From Cylindrodendrum hubeiense (lineage: Eukaryota > Ascomycota > Sordariomycetes > Hypocreales > Nectriaceae): a stretch of 64,000 nucleotides of DNA. This document shows positions 23,766 to 34,600 of this stretch, one piece after another. The translations under genes were made by a program, and so were the position numbers. Position 1 is the first letter of the stretch. Every line of letters begins with the position of its first letter. The notes beneath the pieces are model-generated. The model saw nothing but the letters and a program-made list of their open reading frames with translations, did no database searches and was not told the origin of the DNA. The DNA is taken from positions 211,426 through 275,425 of the forward strand of contig JAANBB010000019.1 in the NCBI GenBank assembly GCA_014621425.1. The letters run 5' to 3'.

Positions 23766-24350
23766 TGTGGGTTTGGAGCGTGAATGCGTCCGTCACCTTA
23801 CCATATTCTGCTGCCCGGAGACACCAAACAGGGGAATTCCATACTGATTATATACAGGCTGTTGGGTGGGCGGGGCCGTCATGAGCTCACTGTGAGAAGA
23901 ATTGGTCCCCATAAGCCTAGTATCATCCGAGACACCCGCATTTAGCGTTTATTAGGGGTTGCATGCATTCTTTGTGGATCCTGGTAGTCGACCGGGGTCA
24001 TTGAGGGATTCCGTGATGGGAGGGGCGGCAGATTGATAAACGGATTGATAACGCCGAACACTACCCCCACACCACCCATTGTTGAGATGGGTTCAAGCTA
24101 CGGCATTGCATTCAACCAGCTCGGGGCAGTTTCATTACTGGTCTGTGTGGGAATTACGCGGCTAAATGAATGTGGACATGGCCTGACCAAAAACTCTGGG
24201 ATTTTGAACGGATAAGATAAAGCCCCCTCCTTTGGCTCATATATAGCGTGTTGATCTCCCTATCACCGCCTTGTTCCCCACTTCTTCTTATTCTTCTTAT
24301 CCTTCTTCTTTCCTAGCTAACCTGGGTCTGAAGAAAAATAGCAAAAAATA
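23766..24350. promoter_or_regulatory. Divergent upstream region with GATA pair, TATA box and CT-rich start region
   Basis: It serves the ferric reductase (leftward) and the hypothetical gene at 24351 (rightward). Visible elements are two adjacent GATAA words at 24211-24220, which could bind AreA/SreA-type GATA factors; a TATA-like CATATATAG at 24238-24246; and a long CT tract at 24270-24316 ending 35 bp before the ATG. It also carries the first copy of a direct repeat (24028-24078). Confidence 0.55.
24028..24078 (+). repeat. Direct repeat, left copy
   Basis: The 28 bp at 24028-24055 are identical to 25338-25365, and the 16 bp at 24063-24078 are identical to 25372-25387, with a diverged spacer differing by one base in length. 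The pair brackets the hypothetical gene at 24351-25219. Confidence 0.9.
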
Positions 24351-25219
24351 ATGGATCGCCACGCCAATCTAGTTGAGGCTCTCACCGACTTTTACACTGT
24401 ACTGGTTCAGCTATGCATCGTTGCGAAGCCGATGTTGTGCTTTCCAGACCAAATCAACGGTATTGAGGGCTTTGATTCCAACGCCATCGTCGCCTTAGAG
24501 GCAGGCTTCTCCCCTGAAGCCGTCAAGCTGATGGCGAGACTTCCGTATCTGGACCCTGAGATCGAGGAAGCAGATGAAGATGGCTTTGAACTGAATAACG
24601 AGGTCGAAATAATGCCAAGCACCTACCCCCTCGCCTTCACCACAAATGGTGAACCGAATGTAGGTGACTATGAATTCATACGCCAGATGGGTGATGGATA
24701 TTTAATACCGGGTACATGCATTCGATTGTCAATTCAAGAAATGTACGGGACAGTATGGATCTATGATACGGAGACATGTGAGTAAGATGAAAGAAGAGAT
24801 TAATTGACCCCGATACTGAGAGCTACGATAGGCCTTCTGCGAGAATGGGAACCATTTGAAAGGGAACTGGAAGACGGAGGATTTGAGTATGCACCGACCA
24901 AGCTCCCTACTGAGATATTAGGGGTTCGGACAGAAAAGTATCGCAAGTTAAGTTGCAGATCCTTGGGTATTCTGGTAGAGTCGATTTCTACCCTGACAAG
25001 GACTATCGTAAAAGGGAAGAAATCTCAAAGGAAAATCTTGGTAAATGGCAAGCATCGCATGATCACAGGATAGCGCAGCTTAAAACCCGCGACATGTATC
25101 TCGAGTGTGGTTGGGATGTAGAGTCCAAGACTCAAAATAATTTTGATAGGAAACGGTTCGTAGATATGAGAGAACGCTTCCGTGTCGAGGTTTTGGACCC
25201 GTTAGAGGAAAGGATGTAA
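24351..25219 (+). pseudogene. Hypothetical protein gene, frameshifted by a 5-bp tandem duplication
   Basis: Exon 1 (24351-24777) and exon 2 (from 24832) join across a 54 bp intron with a GTGAGT donor. The frame begins MDRHANLVEALTDFYTVLVQ and is acidic throughout; I do not recognise the family. At 24945-24954 the 5-mer AAGTT is present twice in tandem. Read as it stands, the protein leaves its coding pattern and stops at 25073 (222 residues). With one copy the frame would continue with charged, coding-like sequence to the stop at 25219 (269 residues). The downstream frame, rich in Lys/Glu/Asp and ending in VLDPLEERM, looks like genuine protein, so I score the allele as broken. A base-calling error or a truncated but functional form are alternatives. 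It has its own TATA box and CT-rich leader and is flanked by direct repeats. Confidence 0.6.
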
Positions 25220-25337
25220 CTAGATTATTATCTGGAATACTATCTGGCAGCCGGCCGGCTTTCTCCATTCTGCAATATTCATACTGATGAGGAACTCAAG
25301 CAGTATGAGCACTCTAACGACCTGCGCTACTAGTAGC

Positions 25338-25387
25338 GCAGATTGATAAACGGATTGATAACGCCAACTCAACCCCCACACCACCCA
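25338..25387 (+). repeat. Direct repeat, right copy
   Basis: Matches 24028-24078 (28 bp and 16 bp perfect blocks), 1310 bp downstream in the same orientation. It lies 119 bp beyond the end of the hypothetical gene's open frame. Confidence 0.9.
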
Positions 25388-26459
25388 GATGATGAAGGTC
25401 ATGGGAGAAGCCGGGAGATTTAGGTACCTACGGAGTGCGAGGCAGACCAGCCAGGAACACGTTGGGTATTTACTGGGCCCATCACGCTATTGGCATCACA
25501 TTATTGTAGCTACTTGTGTGAGGCTGTGCATAAATACGGAGGGAAAACAATTCTACCAGGTCCAGCTACTGACACAGGGTAGGCGACATGCTCAATCAAG
25601 GAGAAGCCACGACAGTTTTGCTCATCTTAAAGCCTCAGGCTCTTCTTCATCTTCTTTTCTCTTTTTTTGGGTACTCATTTTACTTAACTGGGGAAAATTC
25701 TGCCGCCCAAAAACTTTTAGGCGGTGAGGGAGTGATCTGGGCCCCACTCATTCCGGTATAAAATGTCGACGAGCCCGCCGCTGTTTGAACTTTTCTCTTT
25801 CTTCTTCACGTCGACAATACTTCAGTAAGCCTACCCCTACTAGAGCACTCTCCAGAGCACAGCGCGCCGGCAACTCACCATTCTGAGCTTGCTTGCGCCT
25901 GCACTCTGGCGATCTCTTGCTACCATCTCTTCTGCAGTTTGCTAACCCACTTCCGCAGGAGAATCATTTCTATAGTATTCGACCTTCTCTTGGTTCCCTA
26001 AAAGAGCCACAGATCCCACCCTGGTTGATGAGTGCATATCCTCGACACCCTAGAGTGAATACCTTGGTCCTCTCGCTCTGTCCGCAAGGATGGCGGCACT
26101 GCTTCATTGCGGCTGCTGTATAGAGAGTTGTTCACCTCTTGATGATCTCGACCCCGTTTGCGGTCTGCCTTCGGGCGCGCGCTCGGGGTGGGTGTTGATG
26201 GACGTCTGACAGGCGTTTCTTTTTCTTTTTCATTACTGCCTGAGGCTTGCCTTGGACGTGAGGAAGAAGTGTGTAGATTAGAGTAGAAGTCTGCATGTCG
26301 ATCCTATGTTTTGGCCAAGGCACTGATTTCTCGAGGTGCATGGCAGATCATCAGACCAACAAGAAGCTGCGAGAACGGGAATATAGATAAATCCAATGAT
26401 TAACTACCCCCGCCTATCAAGATTGAGCATGAACTTTGCATCTCGTCCACACAAGCCTG
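25388..26459. other. Intergenic, 1.07 kb
   Basis: No credible gene. A small inverted repeat (GCCGCC ... GGCGGT around 25702-25725) and a CT-rich run (25640-25670) are the only visible structures. Together they look like a fungal promoter, but no start codon with coding sequence follows. Confidence 0.4.
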
Positions 26460-27440
26460 TTGACTCGTTACTCGCTGCTCTCGTCATCGCTCTCGTCATG
26501 GGCCTGCTGCAGGGCGTTCAGTTGGTAGAGCAGCTTCTCAATCGGGCCGGACTGACGGGCCGCAATGTATGGCAGCAACACGTCCACCCATGACGATGAG
26601 CGTCCGCGGTGTCGGCACATTTGCAGTTTCGCCAGTCGGGACACGGGGCCGGGTTCCTTTATCATTCCGTGAGGTTGCCATTGCACGCCGAACATGACTC
26701 CTTGCAGCGGTAGACCTTGGCCACTCGGCAATGTCGTAGAGCGGCTGGCTGCCACATGACTTATTCGTGCCATGACAAGCGCCCACAATAGTCATCTGGC
26801 CCGGGATGCCTATCTTGGCGTATCATGTCTTGCTGGGCAGCATGATGTCAGCTCAAGACGTAGTTCTCGGGGAGGGCCTCAGTTCCGTGCCGTGTCTCGT
26901 TGCCATGCCCGACGTGGTACCAGAAGCTGTCTTAGCCTGGCCCGTTCCTCCATCTCGCCTCCCAACATCGAAAACACGTTGCTTTTGTGCGGCCGGTGGT
27001 CCGGGGAGGGCTGGTTCAACAAGGTGAGAACGCTCAAAGACACGCATTTCTGGGCATCCGCATCCCGGTCCCCGGCTGGCCCCCCGATGAAGATCTCGGC
27101 CTGCTGATCTACCCCGAGCCCGCTGTTTCGCTGCGCTGCTGCTCCTGTCGTCAGATGCGGTGATACGTCCACCTGTAGCTTGCAGCTAGCTCTGCGGCTG
27201 CTGCGCCTAAGCACCACGGCTGAGGAACCACCTAGTGCAGGTAGACGCCCATTCTCTCGGTGCGGAACTCGGCCGTCGTTGTGTCCGTGACACGGCAGTT
27301 GCGGTATGTTGAAGTAGGGTTGTGGAGTTCGGCCACCCACAGCTTGTGGCTCTATAATATGAATTCTTGGATGCGCAGGTGGCTGTAGTCGCTGACTGGC
27401 GCTCGGGTTAAGGACGAAGGTCCATACTTGACGGGGATGG
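26460..27440 (-). pseudogene. Decayed coding region, family not recognised
   Basis: Fragments with coding-like composition lie in different frames on the minus strand, separated by stops. One frame contains SHKLWVAELHNPTSTYRN and continues with TTTAEFRTERMGVYLH, interrupted by TAG at 27352-27354 and TAG at 27232-27234, 40 codons apart. Another fragment (about 26920-26850) reads SFWYHVGHGNETRHG. A third runs to 26468 and ends in VDVLLPYIAARQSGPIEKLL followed by an acidic tail. No start, no set of introns and no single frame unites them. Both TAG stops could arise from CAG by one C-to-T change, the direction expected of repeat-induced point mutation. I cannot name the ancestral gene. Part of the coding look may come from the locally higher GC content. 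Confidence 0.35.
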
Positions 27441-28111
27441 CCAGCAGAGAGGATATCACGTTAGGGTCAGATGCAATCAACCTTCATTGAATTGCGGCCC
27501 TTTTCTTTTCACAACGTCGTCACGTATGCGCAATTCTTCATTGCAATCGATTGCTGTATTTCGTTGTCTACATGCCAATATTAATTAAATACGTCATGTA
27601 CATCCGCCTCCCCAAATCTCTGCATGAGCCCTCACACAAATGATTAACGGTTACTTTTAGTTTCTCACAAAGATGACCCCACAACATCTCTTTTCAGCAA
27701 TGATGAATGCCCGTTGGTCATATTTGACAGATGGATTGATGTACGAGGACCGGGATTCACTGTCTTACTAAATAAAAAATAATAGACGCGATGACCGCCT
27801 GCCATGATTTAAGACAGGTCGTTGTGATAGGTCCAATTGCCAGTTAGGTAGGTGGGAGAAAGGTGTACCTACACCTACTAGCTCGGGTTGGTGTGTATTA
27901 CGACTACATCCCTAGATGTGATAGTGTGATGTATCCATTGAGGTATATGTGTCTTAGTTCAGTCCGACAGCGCCTGAAGTACAATGTTTCTAAATGGTGC
28001 CAATGGCTTACAAACGAACAACGGCATGTGAAATTCGGATACAGCTTGAGCGAGCTGCTAGAAACAAGTGAATTCTATCAGCAATCCACCACAGAACTCT
28101 GTCCTTGCTAT
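27441..28111. other. Intergenic, 670 bp
   Basis: AT-rich, with no recognisable gene. The frame at 27863-28291 on the plus strand is mostly antisense to the lectin-like gene and is a shadow. Confidence 0.45.
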
Positions 28112-29194
28112 TCAGATCTTCTCTGCGGCAACGCCAACTGTACACAGATCATCATCGCTAGGCATGTCGTCCACTTCTTGGACGATTTGACCATCATTCC
28201 AGAAGAAGACATGGATGTTGTCCTCATGAGCCACCACCGCAATTGCCGAACCTTCATCAATATGATGACTAGAGACCTCTGTCTCAGATGACCACTTATC
28301 ATCCTTGCACCATACCCTAGCCACATTCCCATCCGTGTTTCGATAGTACAGGAACATCAATGATGGCTCCGAAGCGCCGTGGGTGACTGCGAAGTGACTC
28401 CCCTCGGCACATGATGCTGTCACCGGGATTTTGCGAACTTGGTACCAAGATGTGAGCTCATGAAGTTGAATAGCTGAATTGGAGAGATTCAGACTTACTA
28501 TCCGATCCGTTTTTGTAGTGAATATGACTGCCATTTTTATGCTGGAAGAACACCCAGGGCTTTCCGTTGACGATATGAGCAGCTAGCTTCGAGTACTTGG
28601 CGGTGCCGACATCCTTGTTTTCGGCGGTGGATTTGGAATTTGTGATCGTATAGGTGACCAGATGAGGATTCCCATCAATTTCTCTAAAAGCTTTTGTTAG
28701 TTTCCTCGATCGACCTTTTTAGCGCTGGGAAGAATTGCTGACTTGATGAAGGATACATAGCCTTCATTTGCATCTCCACATGAGCCGATGGAAGAGAAGT
28801 CACCAGGCTGTACCAAGGCGGTACTGGGCTTGTCGACGGGGTTGAAGGTTGGGCTCAGCTGCGTGATCACAGCCTCCGGATTGCTTGAAGTGAAATCGTT
28901 TGGTATATTTGCAATCCCAAATACTCGCACCTATTTGAACGGCAAATGAGACGTGACATCAACTCATTGTTAGAGCCTTGAACCTACCAGTCCTAGAAAG
29001 TTTGAGACGGCGAGATCGGACAGAGGAGATTTGATGCGTCCATCGGCCGTGTTGCGGTCCCTGTAAGCAAAGCTGGGTTTGCAGACGACGGAAAGCTGAT
29101 GCACTGCCAGGTTATACCGGCCCTTCTGGCTGGAGTGATAGAACACCAGCGCGTGCTCCGGGTCAATGGGGTTTAGGATCGCAGCTAGAGACAT
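28112..29194 (-). CDS. Lectin-like beta-propeller protein (fucose-specific lectin type)
   Basis: Four exons: 29194-28988, 28930-28743, 28683-28499 and 28473-28112, totalling 942 nt (313 residues), all phases closing. The product is built of repeated beta-blade units with a hydrophobic strand, a turn with Asn-Gly or Asp-Gly, and a Trp/Tyr strand. Examples are ALVFYHSSQKGRYNL, PWVFFQHKNGSHIHYKNGSD, SLMFLYYRNTDGNVARVW and NIHVFFWNDGQIVQEV. This pattern and the length are those of the Aleuria aurantia-type fungal fucose lectins (six-bladed propellers of about 310 residues). The conserved Arg/Glu/Trp sugar-binding sets are not obvious in every blade, so sugar binding is not assured. There is no signal peptide, as usual for these intracellular fungal lectins, which often act against grazers or in recognition. 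It lies on the same strand as the unknown gene and the giant receptor upstream. Confidence 0.6.
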
Positions 29195-30417
29195 TTTGGA
29201 AGAGAAACAGACGCCGTGACTGATAGTGTAAAGAGTTTGATGAGGATTAAAAGCAGATTAGATTCGAGGTTTGGGATGAGGAAGGGTTTTTAACAACACA
29301 ATGTGCTTTGACAGCCGAGCGAAGATCTCTTCACCCGAGTGGTAGACGGTCGGTGGGGCTTGCTGTATGTGAGTCAAACGGGAATTTACCCAGCCTCGCG
29401 AGGTCTTTTGTATTTGTCTCTGAAATTAAAGTTCAACCGAGTTGCATTGGTCAAACGGAACTCGAGCCGTGTGTGAAATACGGTTCCAGAGTGGTCCGTT
29501 GATACCCTATGCTGCGCTGATCCGAGGACAAAATGACCCAGTTTGTGAAAACTGCTGCACGAGTATGTGATATATCATACTCTGAGGGGTATTAGGCTGT
29601 GATTCCGACTGGGTTTGTAGAGTCACGATGGTCGGGTGATCGGTCTATTGGTACATTTCAGCATTGCTTTAAGCTATTGAGTTCAGAGTGCTCTGGCTCT
29701 CCCGTCTGCTAAGTCAATATAAACAGATGACTTGCCTAAGTTTTCTCATTGCTATTTTCTGAATATATATCAACACGTCTGACAGCTACCATCGCACCCT
29801 CCAGCCCACGAATGAGTGTCTCACCACCATACCTCGTATTTCCGCCATGCCCGGCGCCTCAGACCTATCTAGGTGGGCTGGTGCATAATTATCTGCTCCA
29901 GTCAGCAGAGTAAGATCTCTATTACTTTGCTGTTCCTACGTTCCAAGGAAGCCGATACATCGTTCGTGCCGAGCAGGGTATCAATACCACATCGCAGCCC
30001 ACACACTGGGTTCCCTGTGTAGATGTGAGGGGCTAACCCTTCAGTTAATCTATCCATTTTGACATGTCGCATCTGAGAGCCAGCCTGGTTGATGGCGCTT
30101 TCAACCTCTTGGAGCATATTTCAAATAATTCGGACCAACGCCGAGACATTAACCCGACTTGTAGCACACAATTTCACATTGGAAGCAAAGGTAGCGCCTA
30201 ATGATCGTTTTTCTACAATCCATATTGCCTGTGGATACCCCAGATGGTCTCACTGCCTTCTACCTTGCCCTTATCCTTGCTATCCATAGCGTTGTCCTAG
30301 CGTAACATCGTGGATATGATGTTCTAAACTTGATATTGAAATATGGTGAGGTGGGCGTAGTTGCAGCCAAAATACCAAGCCAATATGAATTGCTGGGTGG
30401 TAACGGCTGCGCCTGTC
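29195..30417. other. Intergenic, 1.2 kb
   Basis: It contains the lectin-like gene's promoter at its left end. The minus-strand frame 30117-29902 (with MDRLTEGLAPHIYTGNPVCG) looks faintly coding but has no start context, domain or partner exon, so I do not call it. Confidence 0.4.
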
Positions 30418-31117
30418 CTAGGACTGGAGCTTGGCTTCGTCCCACTCGGCCGCAATGACTTTCTCGGGGGCCGAGACGATGAAGGTGAACTTGCGTTGGT
30501 TGATAATGTCGATAAGAGTCTTGCCGTTGACAATAGGATCCATTGGCTTGAGGGACCTCTCTCTTGAGGGGCTGATGTTTCGAACGGGTCTGCTCCATCC
30601 AGCGACCTCGACATCTGCCCCATCTTCAAGGCAAACCTCGACCACGGTCATGTCCTCCTCACCGGTGAACTGGCCATGCGCAGCAGAATCCAGAGGGCGG
30701 ATGCTGGAGACGATTTGGGCGCGTGGGAACTTGACTTCGATGATATGCTCATCAGATGTCGTAATTTCGCCTGTTTCCATGTGGACTGTAACAGAATCAG
30801 CATCCATTCGCGTCTGAATCCGAACTACATTAATATAAACACTCACCATGGTAGACCACGCCAACTCCGTATTTGTCGTTTGATTCGTTGGCGGGCAAGG
30901 AAATGGAGAAGCCCATCCAAGGGGGGGGTGTAGCGCATTCGGACATAGAGGGACTGGTGTCGTCTTTCTTGTGGGAGACAATGTTCAGGCTGATGTCGGA
31001 ACCAGCAACAAGGCCTTTTCCGCCGAACATGGCATCATCCAAACCGTCGACCAACATCACGCATGGCTTCGTAAAGTTGACGCCATGTTCAGTGACTTTT
31101 TCGGTCGACTGGGACAT
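30418..31117 (-). CDS. Hypothetical protein, 212 residues
   Basis: Two exons: 31117-30847 and 30785-30418, with a 61 bp intron (GTGAGT donor, GTTACAG acceptor) closing in phase (639 nt). The protein starts MSQSTEKVTEHGVNF and has no signal peptide or transmembrane helix. It alternates short hydrophobic strands with acidic turns (KPCVMLVDGLDDAMFG, HIIEVKFPRAQIVSSIRP, MTVVEVCLEDGADVEVAGW), which suggests an all-beta sandwich-like fold. I do not recognise a family or catalytic motif. It sits 540 bp downstream of the giant NACHT-ankyrin gene on the same strand, and 1.2 kb upstream of the lectin-like gene. A relation to either, for example as an effector or ligand, is only a guess from position. 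Coding confidence is good because the splice restores a long, well-behaved frame. Confidence 0.7.
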
Positions 31118-31657
31118 GTTGCACGGTAGCTAGTAAACTTGTAGGTACAGGTTAGCTCAAGCTTCCAGGGCGACGCATAGGGTGGTGGAAACAGTACTGG
31201 ACGTAGATATATGATTGAGAGGTGTGAGCTAAGCAACGGCGACTAGTTCTCTGTTGGCAGTGTTAGATCGCGCGCGGATGTTGTTTGAAAGGGAGAAAAA
31301 GAAAATTGCTGCTTCCTTGTGGGAAGTCTTATTTATACAGAGGCTGCAAGTAGCCGTGAATTAATGTCAGAGCGTGGACCTTGTTTGTTGTTACGTCTTG
31401 ACGAGTTCTGTTGTCGTGATTTCTTGCTGAATTAAGAGAGTTGCCCCGTCACACCCTTGGTGATCTAACGGCGAATATGATGATCACTGACTTTTAATAT
31501 GCAGAGATGGAGCCAACTGCTGACACATCCCTAGCTCCCTAATCCAGATTTGAGGTCAATCACTGCTGCTAGGAACATTTGCGTGTTTGTCATATGAATG
31601 CTAATCCTAGTTTCTTTGTTCTAACGTCATCCAATCCTGGTTTGGAATATCTTCTGG
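31118..31657. promoter_or_regulatory. Intergenic, 540 bp, upstream of the 212-residue gene
   Basis: It should hold the promoter of the 212-residue gene and the 3' flank of the giant receptor gene. A TATA-like TTATTTATAC occurs at 31328-31337 on the plus strand. I see no other structure. Confidence 0.45.
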
Positions 31658-34600
31658 TCATTCATCTGCGTCTCTCTCCCTCAAGCCATAGAACAAATCC
31701 CGTTTCTCCAAGTCACTGTGGCTCTGGTAGGCTGCATTGATTGCGCTGCGCATTGCTTTTGTGAAGACCAGCTTCCTGTCATAGTCATAGAGAAGCTTAA
31801 CCAGCCTGCTCCTCGTCGTCTCACTAACCATGTGACTGTTGCCAAAAATGGTCAAGAACACCTTCTCAGTAATGGGTGTTTCCTTGTCGTGTTCCAACAA
31901 CATTTCCAGAGACTCGACATATTTTGGATAAATGAGGAGTTTGGGTACAAGCTCGGCTGAAAGGCGGATGGTGGGCTCGTACCGCAGCAGCAGCCGTATC
32001 ATTGCACCGGTATCGTAGAAGGTTGTGCGCCCGGCTGCAGCTTCGATGACATCTTCAGAGATGGTACCTGAAAAACGTGGGAGCAGAAATTCGAGGTCTT
32101 CGGTACACTGTGATGCTTTCAAAATGTCCTCCGTCACGATGAGGCTGGGATTTCGGTTCCATAACTCTTCGAGCAATTCCCTCCTCCCGGTATGCCTTTC
32201 TCGATATCCAGAACCTTCTATGCTCAGCACATGAATAACAAGCGACGGTGTTGCAGGTATCTCTGGATTCTGGTCAAGAAGAACCCTGATTGAACCAATA
32301 TCGTCCCTGCTTTGCACCACATCCAAGGTGACCTTGCAAACCGGCTGAAGTTCCAACAGCCTTTGAACCATTTCGGTACCCTTGGCTGCTTTCAGCATCA
32401 TCTCCGTAACTCCTAGACCACCGGTTCTTCCTATGAGAGCTTGGAGATGGTCTTCCGCAATTTCACCATTAGAGCTCAATACGGCACACATGGTTTGTTC
32501 GGAGACGGTGATGTTCTTGCCGAGATCTATCGCATCTAACAGATCCATTGCTCGCCCTGACTTCGCGGCCTCTATCAGAAGATCGTCAGAGAGTGAGCCC
32601 CTTTTCCCTGCCTTGGAAAAAAGACCCACCAAAGCTTTCTTTTCTTCGGACTTCTTGTAATCTCGTTTGGGAGTTGTACGGCCGTGCATTTGCGAGAAAG
32701 TAACATCGAATGGAAGCTTGCCATTGGCATCTAGGGCGGATGCGTCCGCTCCATGCTCAAGCAAGTTCCAAACGGATTCAAAGTCAGCTAGTTTCCCAGC
32801 AAGATGCAGCGGGGTGCCAAATTCTTCGTGAAATTGGTGAACGTTGGCCCCCCGTTCAAGCAACAGTGCGACAATATCGGGTTTGTGCGCCGCCAGAGCG
32901 ACGAATAAGGCATGTGTAAGAGCCCCGCCAGTCTCATTAGCATCTGCGCCTTTATCAAGGATCAGTTGCACAGTTGTTTTGCTTCCAATCAGACATGCCA
33001 AATGCAACGGCGGGCCGAACGCTGTAGTTGCGGTACCCGGTCGGGCGCCACTCTTCAACAAAACGTCCGCAGTCGCCTCACACTGATTGAGACGTTTGGG
33101 CTTAATAGATGGAGGAGGGCGGTCTTCGCCTGGCGACCATGCTGCTCGCCGCATTCCTTCTGCTTGGATGATCGCAAAGCTGGCTTCCAGTTTCTTCCCA
33201 AGTTCCGAGTCCAAGTACTCCAGTCGTTCTGCTGCGCAAACCAACAGGACAGTCGTGAGAGGTGTGCCATACACCTCTTCGGCGCAATCTATATCCGCTC
33301 CGTAGTCGAGCAGAATACGAATAATAGATGGCTGCGCGTGAAGAGCAGCAGCATGCAGTGGATGGTTTCCTTGATCGTCTGGCTGATTGGGGCTCATGCC
33401 TTGCTCAAGCATGCGCGTCACTATTTCGTCAGACCCAATAGTGCAGGCTTGGATGAACCGTGTCGTGGTAGCAGGTACATATTCTAGCAGGACCTTCATC
33501 AGCTTGACGTTGCGTATCCGGGCGACCTCGGAGAAGGCTCGGTTGATGGCGGGTTCCGGGTTATCAGTGCTCAATGTGGCCTGAAGCAGAAGTTCCATGA
33601 TGCGGCTGTCCTCTACTTTGAAGCTTTCTTCAAAGGCACTGGGAATTATTGGTGGTTTTGCCACTTTGGCGCCAGCCGCCATCAAGTCTTCAACAATCCC
33701 GGCGTGGCCTTCTCGAGCGGCAAACACCAATGCAGTATAGCTTTCGGAGCAATAATTGACATTGGCATTGTTCTCGATCAGAAGCCGAACAATATGTCTG
33801 TCGCCATTCTTGGCTGCAAGTATGAGCGAGGAATAGCAGTCGTTGACTGTCTTGTCCACGTTGGCTCCATGGGCCAGGAGAAGCCGGATAACATCCATGT
33901 GACCAGCTTCAACAGCTGCGCTCAGAGGACTCGCAAATTCAGGGGAGTAATAGTAAACCCAAACCTGCCATTTGCCTGTAACGTCCACAGGCGCTCCAGC
34001 AGCGAGCAATGCGCGAACCATGGCAAGGTTTCCTTTCATGGAGCTGAGAATCAACGGGTGGTGGTCGACCACGATGTCCCCCTTGTCTTCCCTCAAAATA
34101 ACTCCAGACACGTCCCCAGATACGTCTGCTCCAGCTTTTAGAAGGGCCTCGATGATTTCAACGTTTCCAATCCCAACCGCTAGCTGCAAAGCAGTTGGAG
34201 ATTTTGTGTCTCTGCTCTGGAAAACGCCCGTGTCTTTGTCGAATGCGAGTTGGATATCGGCACCGTGGTGGAGCAATTTGTGCAATATGATCTTGTTACC
34301 ACTCACGATTGCAGCTCGCAGCGCTGTTTGCCACCGTCCTTGAAGAATGTTGACGTTGGCCCCTCTCTCGAGCAGTTTTGTCACCATACCCTCATGTCCA
34401 AATCGTGACGCAGCCTGTAGAGCTGTACCATAGTAATATCCCAAGGCATTCACGTCTACACCCCGTGAGAGGAGCATATCGACATATGAATCATCGTTGA
34501 TGCAGGTGGCCATCTGAAGGACAAGTCCATACCTCTCGTCAGAGGCCCTTGAGTTGGGAAACTCTGACATCAAAATGCGGATAATAGCTCCGGGCCCATG

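Noticed and set aside
27863..28291. 142-codon plus-strand frame
   Set aside because: Mostly antisense to the last exon of the lectin-like gene; no features of its own.
29902..30117. 71-codon minus-strand frame between the lectin-like and 212-residue genes
   Set aside because: Faintly coding in composition, but with no domain, no partner exon and an unclear start.
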